The notes under the pieces: generated by a model
What the model saw: the letters and a program-made list of their open reading frames with translations, nothing else
Databases searched by the model: none
Told to the model about the DNA's origin: nothing
Part shown: one piece after another, positions 16,972-26,948 of the stretch
Position numbering within the stretch: the stretch's first letter is position 1
How the letters are laid out: every line of letters begins with the position of its first letter
Translations under genes and position numbers: made by a program
DNA from: DASUPK01 sp963815665
Lineage (GTDB): Bacteria > Actinomycetota > Thermoleophilia > Solirubrobacterales > 70-9
Length of the DNA: 64,000 nt
NCBI GenBank assembly: GCA_963815665.1
Contig: CAWFHN010000016.1
Coordinates: 248,001 to 312,000, forward strand
Direction: 5' to 3'

Positions 16972-17029
16972 AGCGTAGACGACCGATCCCCAGTCCCCGC
17001 ACGCCCGGGGATCAGGAATCGATCGTCTA
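16972..17029. promoter_or_regulatory. Leaderless -10 and compound inverted repeat between small CxxC gene and pspC
   Basis: On the minus strand TACGCT (16977-16972) lies 7 bases before the ATG of the CxxC gene. Overlapping it starts an interrupted inverted repeat: outer arms TAGACGA (16976-16982) and TCGTCTA (17023-17029), inner arms GATCCCC (16985-16991) and GGGGATC (17007-17013). It occupies the divergent region with the PspC gene and could be an operator or a structured leader. Confidence 0.4.
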
Positions 17030-17101
17030 GAGGACGGGTTCGGGTGTCTTAGGGGCCATTCCCGATAGACGGAGAGAGCCGCCGGCGTCATCGTCACGGC
17101 C

Positions 17102-18088
17102 ATGGCAAATCCAAAACAGAACAAGCCCAAGGACAAGAAGACCGAGGAGGCCAAAACCGAGGTCGGCCCCCGCCGCCCGCTGCTCCGGTCGCGAAGCGAC
17201 CGGATGCTCTGGGGCGTGGCGGGCGGCCTCGCCGCCCACCTGGGGTTCGACGCGATCCTCGTCCGGATCGCTTTCGTCCTCACCACTTTCTTCGGGGGCG
17301 CCGGCATCCTCGCCTACCTGGTGCTGGCTGTCGCGCTGCCGGAGGACGACGGAGAGGGCAACCCGGTGCCGGAGAGCGTCTGGGCCCGTCTCGGCAAGGT
17401 CGCGCTCATCTGCTTTCTGGTGGGCCTGGCGCTGTTCGCAGCGGCCAGCCTGGCGGTGATGAGCGCCTGGGCCACCGCGACCGGACACGGCACGGTCGTT
17501 GCGGCCATCGTGATCGCGCTGGGCGCGGTGCTCGTCGCCGTCGCCTTCATCGACGTGTTCCGCCGAAGGATGGTGCCGTGGCTCGTCACCGCTGGGCTGG
17601 TGCTCGGCCTGCCGGCCGGCGCAATTGCGGCGGCCGACATCCACTTCCCCGGCTCGATCGGACAGCGGGAGTACACGCCATCCGTGGTCGCCGACGTTCC
17701 GGCCGACGGCTATGAGCTCGGCACGGGCCAGTTGATCGTGGACCTCCGCCGGCTGCCGTGGGCAAAGGGTCAGACGATCCACGTCTCGGCCCACCAGGGA
17801 ATCGGTCAGATGATCGTCTCGGTCCCCAAGACGGTGTGCGTCGACGGCCACGCGACCGCCAAGGGCGGTGAGCTGGTGATCGCCGGAGATGTCAGCCACG
17901 GAGTGGACGCGGAGGTGGATCAGGGCGAGCCCCGGACCCAGGCGCCGCGATTGCTGTTCGATGGCGACATCCAGTTCGGCCAGATGCTCGTCACCGACGA
18001 GGATCCCCACCAGATCGACACGCGTGGGGCCGACTACGACCATCACCAGCAGGAGGCCGACTCGCAAAGGGTGGTCTGCGGCAGGTGA
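17102..18088 (+). CDS. PspC-domain membrane protein linked to a two-component system
   Basis: 328 residues. A charged N-terminus is followed by the PspC domain (RSRSDRMLWGVAGGLAAHLG, ending in LVLAVALPEDD), two or three more membrane segments to about residue 180, and an extracytoplasmic or soluble C-terminal half with short beta strands, as in LiaF/PspC-type sensors of envelope stress. Its stop overlaps the next gene, a histidine kinase, by 4 bases, and a response regulator follows in the same way. It is therefore likely the sensory or inhibitory partner of that pair. The ATG start follows a purine-rich stretch with no strong ribosome binding site. Confidence 0.85.
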   Translation: MANPKQNKPKDKKTEEAKTEVGPRRPLLRSRSDRMLWGVAGGLAAHLGFDAILVRIAFVLTTFFGGAGILAYLVLAVALPEDDGEGNPVPESVWARLGKVALICFLVGLALFAAASLAVMSAWATATGHGTVVAAIVIALGAVLVAVAFIDVFRRRMVPWLVTAGLVLGLPAGAIAAADIHFPGSIGQREYTPSVVADVPADGYELGTGQLIVDLRRLPWAKGQTIHVSAHQGIGQMIVSVPKTVCVDGHATAKGGELVIAGDVSHGVDAEVDQGEPRTQAPRLLFDGDIQFGQMLVTDEDPHQIDTRGADYDHHQQEADSQRVVCGR

Positions 18089-19089
18089 GACGAACCGACA
18101 TGAGCGCGCTCTGGGCCGGGATGGCGATCCTGGCCCTTGGCGTGCTCCTGTACCTGCAGGAAAACGACAACGTCGACCTTCAGTCCGGCTGGCTGCTCGC
18201 CGGGTTCGGAGCCTGCCTGCTGATCGCGCTCGTGGCCACCGCGGCCGGCCGCCCCCGGCGGAGAATGGATCCCGCACAGATTGCCACCGAGAAGCAGCTC
18301 TCGGCGGAGATCGGCCGCGACGCGGGGAAGCTCTCCTGGCTCGCCGTCGCGGCCGGCCTGCTGCTCGGGGCAGCGCTGGTGTTCCTCTGGTCCCAGGGCG
18401 CGCTGCAGGATGCGGGCAGCGCGGCGGCCGCGGCCCTGCTGGTGACGGTTGTCCTCGGCACGATCTCGGCGCCGCTGTGGCTGGCGATGGTGAGGCGCCT
18501 TGGCTCCGAGCGCGTCGCCCGAGCCCGTTCTGAGGAGCGAGCCGAGGTGGCTGCGCATCTGCACGACTCCGTCCTCCAGACCCTCGCCCTGATGCAGAAG
18601 CGCGCCGGCGATCCCGACGAGGTCGCGAAGCTCGCCCGTCGCCAGGAACGCGAGCTACGGAGCTGGCTTGCGGGCGAGGGCCCGTCACGGCCAACCGAGC
18701 GCCTCGCCGACGCACTCGAGGCCGCCGCGATCGACATCGAGGAGTCGCACGGGACGCCGGTCGATGCGGTCGTCGTGGGAGACGCGCCGCTCGACGAGCG
18801 AATGGAGGCGCTGGTCGCCGCTACCCGGGAGGCGCTGACCAACGCCGCGAAGTTCGCAGCCGACGGCGGCCCGGTCCGCCTGTACGCCGAGATCGAGAAC
18901 GGCGGGGCGCAGGTCTTCGTCGACGACCGGGGGCCCGGATTCGATCCGGATTCGATCCCGAAGGACCGTCGCGGCGTGCGCGAGTCGATAATCGGCCGCA
19001 TGAAGCGCTTCGGCGGCCGCGCCGAGATCCGCAGCGAGCCCGGCGACGGCACCGAGGTCGAGCTGACCGTGGAGGGCGACGGCCGATGA
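18085..19089 (+). CDS. Sensor histidine kinase, NarL-partner (HisKA_3) type
   Basis: 334 residues. Four hydrophobic segments fill the first 140 residues with almost no extracytoplasmic domain. The HisKA_3 box (AAHLHDSVLQTLALMQ) places the phosphorylated histidine at H160, and the GHKL ATPase shows the N-box REALTNAAKFA and the G-box DDRGPGFD. The lack of a sensor domain fits intramembrane sensing or control by the PspC protein encoded just upstream. GTG at 18085 overlaps the pspC stop; ATG at 18100 is an in-frame alternative. The stop overlaps the regulator gene by 4 bases. Confidence 0.92.
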   Translation: MRRTDMSALWAGMAILALGVLLYLQENDNVDLQSGWLLAGFGACLLIALVATAAGRPRRRMDPAQIATEKQLSAEIGRDAGKLSWLAVAAGLLLGAALVFLWSQGALQDAGSAAAAALLVTVVLGTISAPLWLAMVRRLGSERVARARSEERAEVAAHLHDSVLQTLALMQKRAGDPDEVAKLARRQERELRSWLAGEGPSRPTERLADALEAAAIDIEESHGTPVDAVVVGDAPLDERMEALVAATREALTNAAKFAADGGPVRLYAEIENGGAQVFVDDRGPGFDPDSIPKDRRGVRESIIGRMKRFGGRAEIRSEPGDGTEVELTVEGDGR

Positions 19090-19733
19090 GCTCCCAGCCG
19101 ACCGTCGTGATCGTCGACGACCACGCGATCTTCCGCAGCGGAGTCAAGGCCGAGCTCGACGGGATGGTCGAGGTGCTCGGCGAGGCCGAGTCGGTCGAGG
19201 ACGCGGTCCGCGCGATCGCCGAGCTCGAGCCCGACGTCGTCCTGCTCGACGTCCACATGCCGGGCGGCGGGGGCGTCGAGGTGCTCGGGCAGGTCGCGAA
19301 GCAGCGTCCGCAGCAGCGCTTCCTCGCACTTTCGGTCTCCGACGATCCACAGGACGTGATCGCGATCGTCCGCGCCGGCGCGCGCGGCTACGTCACCAAG
19401 ACGATCACCGGCGATCAGCTCGCCGACGCGGTGCGGCGCGTCCGGGACGGCGACGCGGTCTTCTCCCCTCGGCTGGCGGGCTTCGTGCTCGACGCGTTCG
19501 CCGGCGACCTGCCCGCCGAGGAGGTCGATCCGGAGCTCGACCAGCTCACGGCCCGCGAGCGCGAGGTGCTGCGCTACATCGCCCGGGGCTATCTCTACAA
19601 GGAGATCGCGCTCCGCCTCCACATCTCAGCGAAGACCGTCGAGGCGCACGTCAGCTCGGTGCTCCGCAAGCTGCAGCTCTCCAATCGCCACGAGCTCAGC
19701 CGCTGGGCCGTGAGCCGCCGGTTGGTGGACTAG
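19086..19733 (+). CDS. LuxR/NarL-family response regulator
   Basis: 215 residues. The receiver domain has the acidic pair DD at residues 11-12, phosphoacceptor D55 in VVLLDVHMPGGGG, and the conserved K in YVTKTI. The C-terminal helix-turn-helix runs from LTAREREVLRYIARG to KTVEAHVSSVLRKLQL. It is the third gene of the PspC-kinase-regulator operon, and by analogy with LiaFSR-like systems it would control envelope-stress genes. The ATG overlaps the kinase stop (ATGA). Confidence 0.94.
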   Translation: MSSQPTVVIVDDHAIFRSGVKAELDGMVEVLGEAESVEDAVRAIAELEPDVVLLDVHMPGGGGVEVLGQVAKQRPQQRFLALSVSDDPQDVIAIVRAGARGYVTKTITGDQLADAVRRVRDGDAVFSPRLAGFVLDAFAGDLPAEEVDPELDQLTAREREVLRYIARGYLYKEIALRLHISAKTVEAHVSSVLRKLQLSNRHELSRWAVSRRLVD

Positions 19734-19770
19734 GTTCGGCGGTCGCAGCAGGCAACCGAAAGGACCATCG

Positions 19771-20073
19771 ATGCACGTCGCCGAGTTCACGCTCCATGCC
19801 AAGCCCGGTCACTACCAGGACGTGGCCGACATCTACTCCGCCTTCGCGGCGGACTTCCTCAGCAACCACCCCGCCCTCGAGACCGTCCTGATCGTCGGGG
19901 ACGAGTCCGACGGCGTCGTCCGCGGCATCGGCGTCTTCAGCGATCGCGACTCCGCCGACGCCGTCAACAGCGACCCCCAGTTCGCCGACTTCAACGACAA
20001 GGTCGCGCCACTGCTGGCGAGCCCCTCCGAGCGCGTGGAGCTGCAGCTGCTCCACCAATACGTGAAGAGCTAG
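19771..20073 (+). CDS. Small protein with dimeric alpha/beta-barrel (ABM-like) pattern
   Basis: 100 residues. The pattern strand-helix-strand-strand-helix-strand (VAEFTLHAKPGHYQDVADIYSAF, ... ETVLIVGDESDGVVRGIGVFSD, ... VELQLLHQYVK) resembles antibiotic-biosynthesis-monooxygenase or Dabb-type dimeric barrels, but no catalytic residue is recognisable. A GAAAGGA ribosome binding site precedes the ATG. It converges on the next gene with the two stop codons sharing the bases CTAG. Function unknown. Confidence 0.7.
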   Translation: MHVAEFTLHAKPGHYQDVADIYSAFAADFLSNHPALETVLIVGDESDGVVRGIGVFSDRDSADAVNSDPQFADFNDKVAPLLASPSERVELQLLHQYVKS

Positions 20074-20267
20074 GGCTCGTCCTCGAGCCTCTTGAGCAGC
20101 TCCACGGCCTCCTCGCGGGTCACCCCGAAGCTGCTGCCGCGCAGCTCCCAAAGGACCTCCTCAGCCTTGATCGAGGCCGTCTCCAGATCGACGCCCTTCG
20201 CCGTCAGGTAGTTGACGATTCCGAGAAAGGCGCCCAGGCCGGTCGGCTCGTAACCGGGTTTGGCCAT
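20070..20267 (-). CDS. Small helical protein, 65 residues
   Basis: 65 residues beginning MAKPGYEPTGLGAFLGIVNY and ending in a helical VTREEAVELLKRLEDEP. No cysteines, no membrane segment, no known motif. Its stop codon shares CTAG with the stop of the convergent ABM-like gene. The ATG at 20267 is the only reasonable start; the frame stays open further upstream but there it is compositionally poor. Function unknown. Confidence 0.6.
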   Translation of the reverse strand: MAKPGYEPTGLGAFLGIVNYLTAKGVDLETASIKAEEVLWELRGSSFGVTREEAVELLKRLEDEP

Positions 20268-20341
20268 CAGGTCATTCAAACAGCACGGTGGGAAGACCGG
20301 ATACCCGCTAGTCGGTCCTCCGGGACGGCTCCGCGGAGCGC

Positions 20342-21013
20342 CTAGAGCAGCGGCAGGCCTTCCCGGAAGGAGGAGATCGCGGCATCGGCTCCCGCCTCCT
20401 CGAGCTCCTCGACCGTGAACTCTCCCGTGGCGACGCCGGTGACCCGGATACCGGCGCCGTGGCCGGCCTCGACGTCGCGCGGCGTGTCGCCGCAGGAGAA
20501 GCATCGGGCGAGGTCGAGCGTGTCACCGGAGACGACCTCGGCCCGCTCGAGCGCCTTCTTGGTGAGCTCGGTGCGGTCCGGCGAGTCCGAGCCGTAGCCG
20601 CCGAAGGCGAAGAAGCGGTTCAGGTTCGCGCGCTGGAGCTTGATGTGCGCCGCCTCCTCGACATTGCCGGTGGTGAGGCCGAGCAGCACGCCGTCGTCGA
20701 TCAGCTGCTCGAGCAGCTCGACCACGCCTTCCTGGACCTTGAAGCCGGGCGAGCTCTCCACCTCCTCGGGCAGGTGGTCGAGGCGGCGGCGCATGAGAGT
20801 GTCGGCCTCCTCCCCGGTCGGCTCCCGCCCGATCGCCTTCTCGAAGACCACACGGCCCACCTCGGGATCGGGAACGCCCTTGCCGGTAACCGCGGGCACG
20901 TCTACGTCGACATCCTGGAGCTCCTTGAACGCTCGCTTCCAGGCGCGGTCGCTGGCGCCGCCGGTGGTGATCAGGGTGCCGTCGATGTCGAACAGCACCG
21001 CCTGAGCCTTCAT
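20342..21013 (-). CDS. HAD-superfamily hydrolase (phosphoglycolate phosphatase-like)
   Basis: 223 residues. Motif I LFDIDGTLI at residues 7-15 supplies the nucleophile and acid/base aspartates; a helical C1 cap follows; GLTTGN is motif II; and the end has the conserved GDTPRDVEAGHGAG (motif IV). These are subfamily I features of phosphoglycolate- and beta-phosphoglucomutase-like phosphatases. The substrate is not predictable, although the position beside pgi, tal and tkt makes a sugar phosphate plausible. It is followed by the pgi gene upstream on the same strand with a 54-base gap. Confidence 0.85.
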   Translation of the reverse strand: MKAQAVLFDIDGTLITTGGASDRAWKRAFKELQDVDVDVPAVTGKGVPDPEVGRVVFEKAIGREPTGEEADTLMRRRLDHLPEEVESSPGFKVQEGVVELLEQLIDDGVLLGLTTGNVEEAAHIKLQRANLNRFFAFGGYGSDSPDRTELTKKALERAEVVSGDTLDLARCFSCGDTPRDVEAGHGAGIRVTGVATGEFTVEELEEAGADAAISSFREGLPLL

Positions 21014-21067
21014 CGCGGGGCGCTTTCTTCGGCTATGGGGCCACTAAAGCGCCCCAGGCTGGGGGTG

Positions 21068-22699
21068 TCAGCCATGGTTCGCTCGATACCGGCGGATCAG
21101 CGCGTTCGTTGAGCTGTCGTGCTCGAGCTGCGGTTCCTCGTCGGCCTGCAGCTGGGGAATGATGTTCACGGCCAGCACCTTGCCCAGCTCCACCCCCCAC
21201 TGATCGAAGGAGTCGATCCCCCAGATCGCGCCCTGGGTGAAGACGCTGTGCTCGTACAGCGCGACCAGCGAGCCGAGCGTGTGCGGGGTGAGCCGGTCGG
21301 CCAGGATGACGTTGGACGGGCGGTTCCCCTCCATCACGCGGTGCGGGACCACCTGCTCCGGCGTGCCCTCCTCCCTCACCTGCTCCGGCGTCTTGCCGAA
21401 GGCGAGCGCCTCGGGCTGCGCGAAGACGTTCGACATCAGCAGGTCGTGGTGATCTCCGAGCGGGTTCAGCGTGTGCATGAAGCCGATGAAATCGCAGGGG
21501 ATCAGCCTCGTGCCCTGGTGGATCAGCTGGTAGAAGGAGTGCTGGCCGTTGGTGCCCGGCTCGCCCCAGTAGATCGCGCCGGTGTCGTAGTCGACGCGGG
21601 CGCCATCGAGGGTGACGTGCTTGCCGTTCGACTCCATGGTGAGCTGCTGCAGGTAGGCCGGAAAGCGGTGCAGGTACTGGTCGTAGGGAAAGACGCCCGA
21701 GGTCTGGGTGCCGAAGAAGTCGCCGTACCAGACTGCCAGCAGGCCCATGATCGAGGGCAGGCTCTGACCGATCGGGTTGACCTTGAAGTGCTCGTCGACA
21801 GCATGGAACCCGGCCAGCATGTCGTGGAAGCCCTCGGGCCCGATCGCGAGCATCGTCGAGAGCCCGATCGCCGAGTCCATCGAGTAGCGGCCGCCGACCC
21901 AGTCCCAGAAGCCGAACATGTTGTCGGTGTTGATGCCGAACTCGGCGACGCCCTTCGCGTTGGTCGAGACGGCGACGAAGTGCTTGGCGATCGCCTCGTC
22001 CGATCCCAGCTTCGCCAGCGCCCACTCACGCGCCGTGTGGGCGTTGGTCATCGTCTCCAGGGTGGTGAATGTCTTCGAGGAGATGACGAAGAGGGTCTCC
22101 TCGGGATCGAGATCCCTGGTCTTCTCGGCGAAGTCCGTCCCGTCGACGTTGGAGACGAAGCGGAAGGTCATCTCCCGCCGGGAGTAGTGCCGAAGCGCCT
22201 CGTAGGCCATCACCGGGCCGAGGTCGGAGCCGCCGATTCCGACATTGATCACGTTGCGGATCGGCTTGCCGGTGTGGCCCTTCCACTCTCCCGAGCGGAT
22301 CCGCTCGGCGAACGCCGACATCCGGTCGAGCACCTCGTGAACCTGCTTGACCACGTCCTCGCCGTCGACCACCAGCGATCGGTCCTTCGGCATCCGCAGC
22401 GCGACGTGGAGCACCGCGCGGTCCTCGGAGACGTTGATGTGCTCGCCCCGGAACATCGCGTCGCGTCGCTCGGCCACGCCCGATTCGCCGGCCAGCTCGA
22501 TCAGCAGCTTCAGCGTCTCGTCGGTGACCCGGTTCTTGGAGTAGTCGAGGAAGAGCCCCGCCCCCTCGGCGACCAGGCGCTCGCCGCGGCCGGAGTCCTC
22601 GGCGAAGAAGTCACGGAGATGCCGTTCCCCGATCTCGGCGTGGTGCTTCTCGAGGGCCTTCCAGGCCTTGCGCGTCCGCAACTCCGGTCCCGATGCCAC
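21068..22699 (-). CDS. pgi: Glucose-6-phosphate isomerase
   Basis: Interconverts glucose-6-phosphate and fructose-6-phosphate, cytoplasmic, 543 residues. Conserved blocks include VINVGIGGSDLGPVMAYEAL (phosphate binding), FVISSKTFTTLET, GGRYSMDSAIGL and GTNGQHSFYQLIHQGT, which carries the catalytic histidine. The GTG start at 22699 lies 6 bases after TAGGCT, which fits leaderless transcription. It is followed upstream by tal and tkt on the same strand but has its own candidate promoter in the 29-base gap after tal. Confidence 0.96.
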   Translation of the reverse strand: MASGPELRTRKAWKALEKHHAEIGERHLRDFFAEDSGRGERLVAEGAGLFLDYSKNRVTDETLKLLIELAGESGVAERRDAMFRGEHINVSEDRAVLHVALRMPKDRSLVVDGEDVVKQVHEVLDRMSAFAERIRSGEWKGHTGKPIRNVINVGIGGSDLGPVMAYEALRHYSRREMTFRFVSNVDGTDFAEKTRDLDPEETLFVISSKTFTTLETMTNAHTAREWALAKLGSDEAIAKHFVAVSTNAKGVAEFGINTDNMFGFWDWVGGRYSMDSAIGLSTMLAIGPEGFHDMLAGFHAVDEHFKVNPIGQSLPSIMGLLAVWYGDFFGTQTSGVFPYDQYLHRFPAYLQQLTMESNGKHVTLDGARVDYDTGAIYWGEPGTNGQHSFYQLIHQGTRLIPCDFIGFMHTLNPLGDHHDLLMSNVFAQPEALAFGKTPEQVREEGTPEQVVPHRVMEGNRPSNVILADRLTPHTLGSLVALYEHSVFTQGAIWGIDSFDQWGVELGKVLAVNIIPQLQADEEPQLEHDSSTNALIRRYRANHG

Positions 22700-22705
22700 G
22701 CGGGC

Positions 22706-22711
22706 AGCCTA
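22706..22711 (-). promoter_or_regulatory. Candidate -10 for leaderless pgi mRNA
   Basis: TAGGCT on the minus strand is 6 bases from the GTG of pgi, in the short gap after the tal stop. It would give pgi a promoter of its own downstream of tkt-tal. Confidence 0.45.
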
Positions 22712-22728
22712 TCCGCGCAGCGATGCCT

Positions 22729-23801
22729 CTAGGCGGCCAGGCGCTCCGATTCGGCCTTGATCGTGTCCAGCAGGTCCGTCCAGGACTTGACGAAGCTCTC
22801 CGCACCGTCCTTCTGGAGCTTCAGCGCCAGGGCATCGGTGTCGATGCCCGCGTCCCGATGCGCCTGGAAGACCTGGTCGGCGTCTCCGCCGTCGGCGGGA
22901 AGGGGCTCCCCGACCTTGCCGTGATCGGCGAAGGCGTGCAGGGTCTTGTCGGGCATCGTGTTGATCGTGTCCGGGGCCGCGAACGCCTCGATGTAGAGGG
23001 TGTCGGAGGCGTTCTCGTCCTTCGTGCCGGTGCTCGCGAAGAGCAGGCGCTGCAGGCGAGCGCCCTTCTCCGCGAGGCCCTGCCAGCGGTCGGACTCGCG
23101 CATCTCCATCCACGCCGCATATGTGACCTTGCCGACCGCGACCCCGAGGGTGTTCTTGATCTCGTCGGGCACGTCGTCGTGGACGGCGACGTCCCAGCGG
23201 CTGATGAAGAGCGAGAGCACCGAGGGCACGTCCGGGTCGAGGCCCGCCTCGATCCGCCGCTCGATGCCCTTCATGTAGGCGTCGGCCGCGGCCATGGTCT
23301 GATCGGTCGACATCAGCAGCGTGACGTTGATCGGCACGCCGGCGAAGATGGACTCCTCGATTGCGGGCAGGCCCTCGGGGGTGCCGGGGATCTTGATGAA
23401 GTTGTTCTCGGCCGCGCGCCCGTGCAGGTCGGCCGCCTGCTGGACCGTGCCCTGGGTGTCGTAGGCGAGCGTCGGCGAGACCTCGAGGGAGACCCAGCCG
23501 TCCATGCGATCGGTGTCCTTGTGGATCGGCTCGAACATCTCGGCCGCGCGGGTGACGTCGGCGAGGGCGAGCTCGAAGAAGATGTCCTCCGGCTCCATCC
23601 CCTTCCCCCGGAGCTCGGTGATCTGCTCGTCATAGGCGTCGCCGCCCGAGATCGCCTTGTCGAAGATGGTCGGGTTGGACGTCTGCCCGGTGACGTTGAG
23701 GTCGTCGATGTAGCCCTGCTCGGTCCCGTCGTCGAGCATCGTTCGCGTGATGTTGTCGAGCCAGAGGCTCTGGCCAAGGTCGTGGAGCTCTTGCGTGGGC
23801 T

Positions 23802-23805
<4 letters not shown>
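22729..23805 (-). CDS. tal: Transaldolase
   Basis: Transfers dihydroxyacetone units in the non-oxidative pentose phosphate pathway. 358 residues, typical of the actinobacterial long form. TSNPTIFDKAI near residue 42 and FIKIPGTPEGLPAI with the Schiff-base lysine region are visible, as is SLFISRWD. The start is the ATG at 23805, whose four-base overlap with the tkt stop (ATGA) sets it; the same frame continues through tkt only as an antisense-like shadow. It is co-transcribed with tkt. Confidence 0.95.
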
Positions 23806-25862
<2,057 letters not shown>

Positions 25863-25869
25863 CGCCACG

Positions 25870-25885
25870 ATCCTACGGATAGTGT
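25870..25885. promoter_or_regulatory. Overlapping divergent leaderless promoter for tkt and rpiA
   Basis: Minus strand: TAGGAT (25875-25870) lies 7 bases before the tkt ATG. Plus strand: TAGTGT (25880-25885) lies 8 bases before the rpiA GTG at 25894. The start codons are only 31 bases apart, too close for two promoters with leaders, so both messages are probably leaderless and polymerases would compete for the site. Confidence 0.55.
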
Positions 25886-25893
25886 CCCGCGGG

Positions 25894-26553
25894 GTGAGTG
25901 AGCCAAACCTCGATGCGGAGAAGAAGGCCGCCGCGGAAGCGGCCGCGGAGCTCATCGCCGACGGAATGATGGTGGGCTTGGGCACCGGATCCACCGTCGC
26001 CCACCTGCTTCCCGCGATCGCCGCCCGTGATCTGAGCGGCCTGCGCTGCGTCGCGACCTCGGTGGCGACCGAGGACCGGGCCCGCCAGCTGGGCATCCCG
26101 GTCGAGGACTTCGACAAGCTCGAGCGCCTCGACATCGCGATCGACGGCGCGGACCAGGTCGCGCCCGACCATTGGCTGGTCAAGGGCGGCGGGGGGGCGC
26201 ATACCCGCGAGAAGATCGTCGCCGCGACCGCCGAGCGCTTCGTCGTGATCGCCGATTCCTCCAAGACGGTCGACCGGATCTCGGCTCCGATCCCGCTCGA
26301 GCTCTCGACCTTCGGCCTCACCTCGACCCTTGCGCGGATCAGCGCCGAGCTGGGAGAGGTGGCCCTGCGGCCCGACACCCCGCCGAGCCCCGACGACGGC
26401 GTGATCGCGGACTACCACGGCGAGGTTCACGAACCCGGCGAGCTCGCCGCTCGCCTCGCGGTGATGCCCGGCGTCGTCGACCACGGCCTCTTCCCGTCGG
26501 GGATGGTCGGCGCGGTCCTCGTCGGCCGCGGCGACGCAGTCGAGCGTGCCTGA
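25894..26553 (+). CDS. rpiA: Ribose-5-phosphate isomerase A
   Basis: Interconverts ribose-5-phosphate and ribulose-5-phosphate, 219 residues. GLGTGSTVAHLLPAI binds phosphate, DIAIDGADQV carries the catalytic acid region, and KGGGGAHTREKIVA the catalytic lysine region. I chose GTG at 25894 because TAGTGT is 8 bases upstream and the protein then begins VSEPNLDAEKK right before the first helix; GTG at 25882 is an alternative. Upstream sequence in this frame lies inside tkt. The stop overlaps the next gene by 8 bases. Confidence 0.95.
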   Translation: MSEPNLDAEKKAAAEAAAELIADGMMVGLGTGSTVAHLLPAIAARDLSGLRCVATSVATEDRARQLGIPVEDFDKLERLDIAIDGADQVAPDHWLVKGGGGAHTREKIVAATAERFVVIADSSKTVDRISAPIPLELSTFGLTSTLARISAELGEVALRPDTPPSPDDGVIADYHGEVHEPGELAARLAVMPGVVDHGLFPSGMVGAVLVGRGDAVERA

Positions 26554-26935
26554 GCCGCTCGAGAAGCTGGAGGCTCTCTACGAGGTCTGGGCCCACGGCA
26601 ATTTCTCGGGCGGAGAGATCTTCGATCCCGCCGTGGAGATGGACACCTTCGGGATGGCGGAGCCATTGCACGCCGGTGGCATCGAGGCGGTTCAGAGCGC
26701 AATGCGGGACTGGCTGAGCGCCTGGGAGCGCCCGCTGACGATCGAGGCGGAGGAGCTGATCCAATCCGGGGACCGGATCCTCGCCCTGGTGCGGTGGCAG
26801 GGCCACGGCAAGGGCAGCGGTGTGGAAATGGAGGCCGAGGGCGCCCACCTCTGGACCTTCCGCGACGGCCTGGTCGTTCGGTTTGACGTCTACCGCGACC
26901 GCGACGACGCGCGGGCGGCGCTGGGAAGCGGATGA
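26546..26935 (+). CDS. SnoaL/NTF2-like protein
   Basis: 129 residues with the NTF2-like layout: N-terminal helices (LEKLEALYEVWAHGNF), then a curved sheet (RILALVRWQGHGKGSGVEMEAEGAHLWTFRDGLVVRFDVYRD). The motif is that of SnoaL-like polyketide-cyclase relatives, which have very varied functions. It starts at GTG 26546 inside the end of rpiA (8-base overlap), so it is translationally linked to a pentose-phosphate gene, probably only by position. Converges on the aldo-keto reductase gene. Function unknown. Confidence 0.75.
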   Translation: MPEPLEKLEALYEVWAHGNFSGGEIFDPAVEMDTFGMAEPLHAGGIEAVQSAMRDWLSAWERPLTIEAEELIQSGDRILALVRWQGHGKGSGVEMEAEGAHLWTFRDGLVVRFDVYRDRDDARAALGSG

Positions 26936-26948
26936 GCTCCCTGGTTCC

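Noticed and set aside
25863..26378. N-terminal extension of transketolase by 172 codons
   Set aside because: It lies antisense over rpiA and lacks conserved residues; ATG 25862 has a -10 at leaderless distance.
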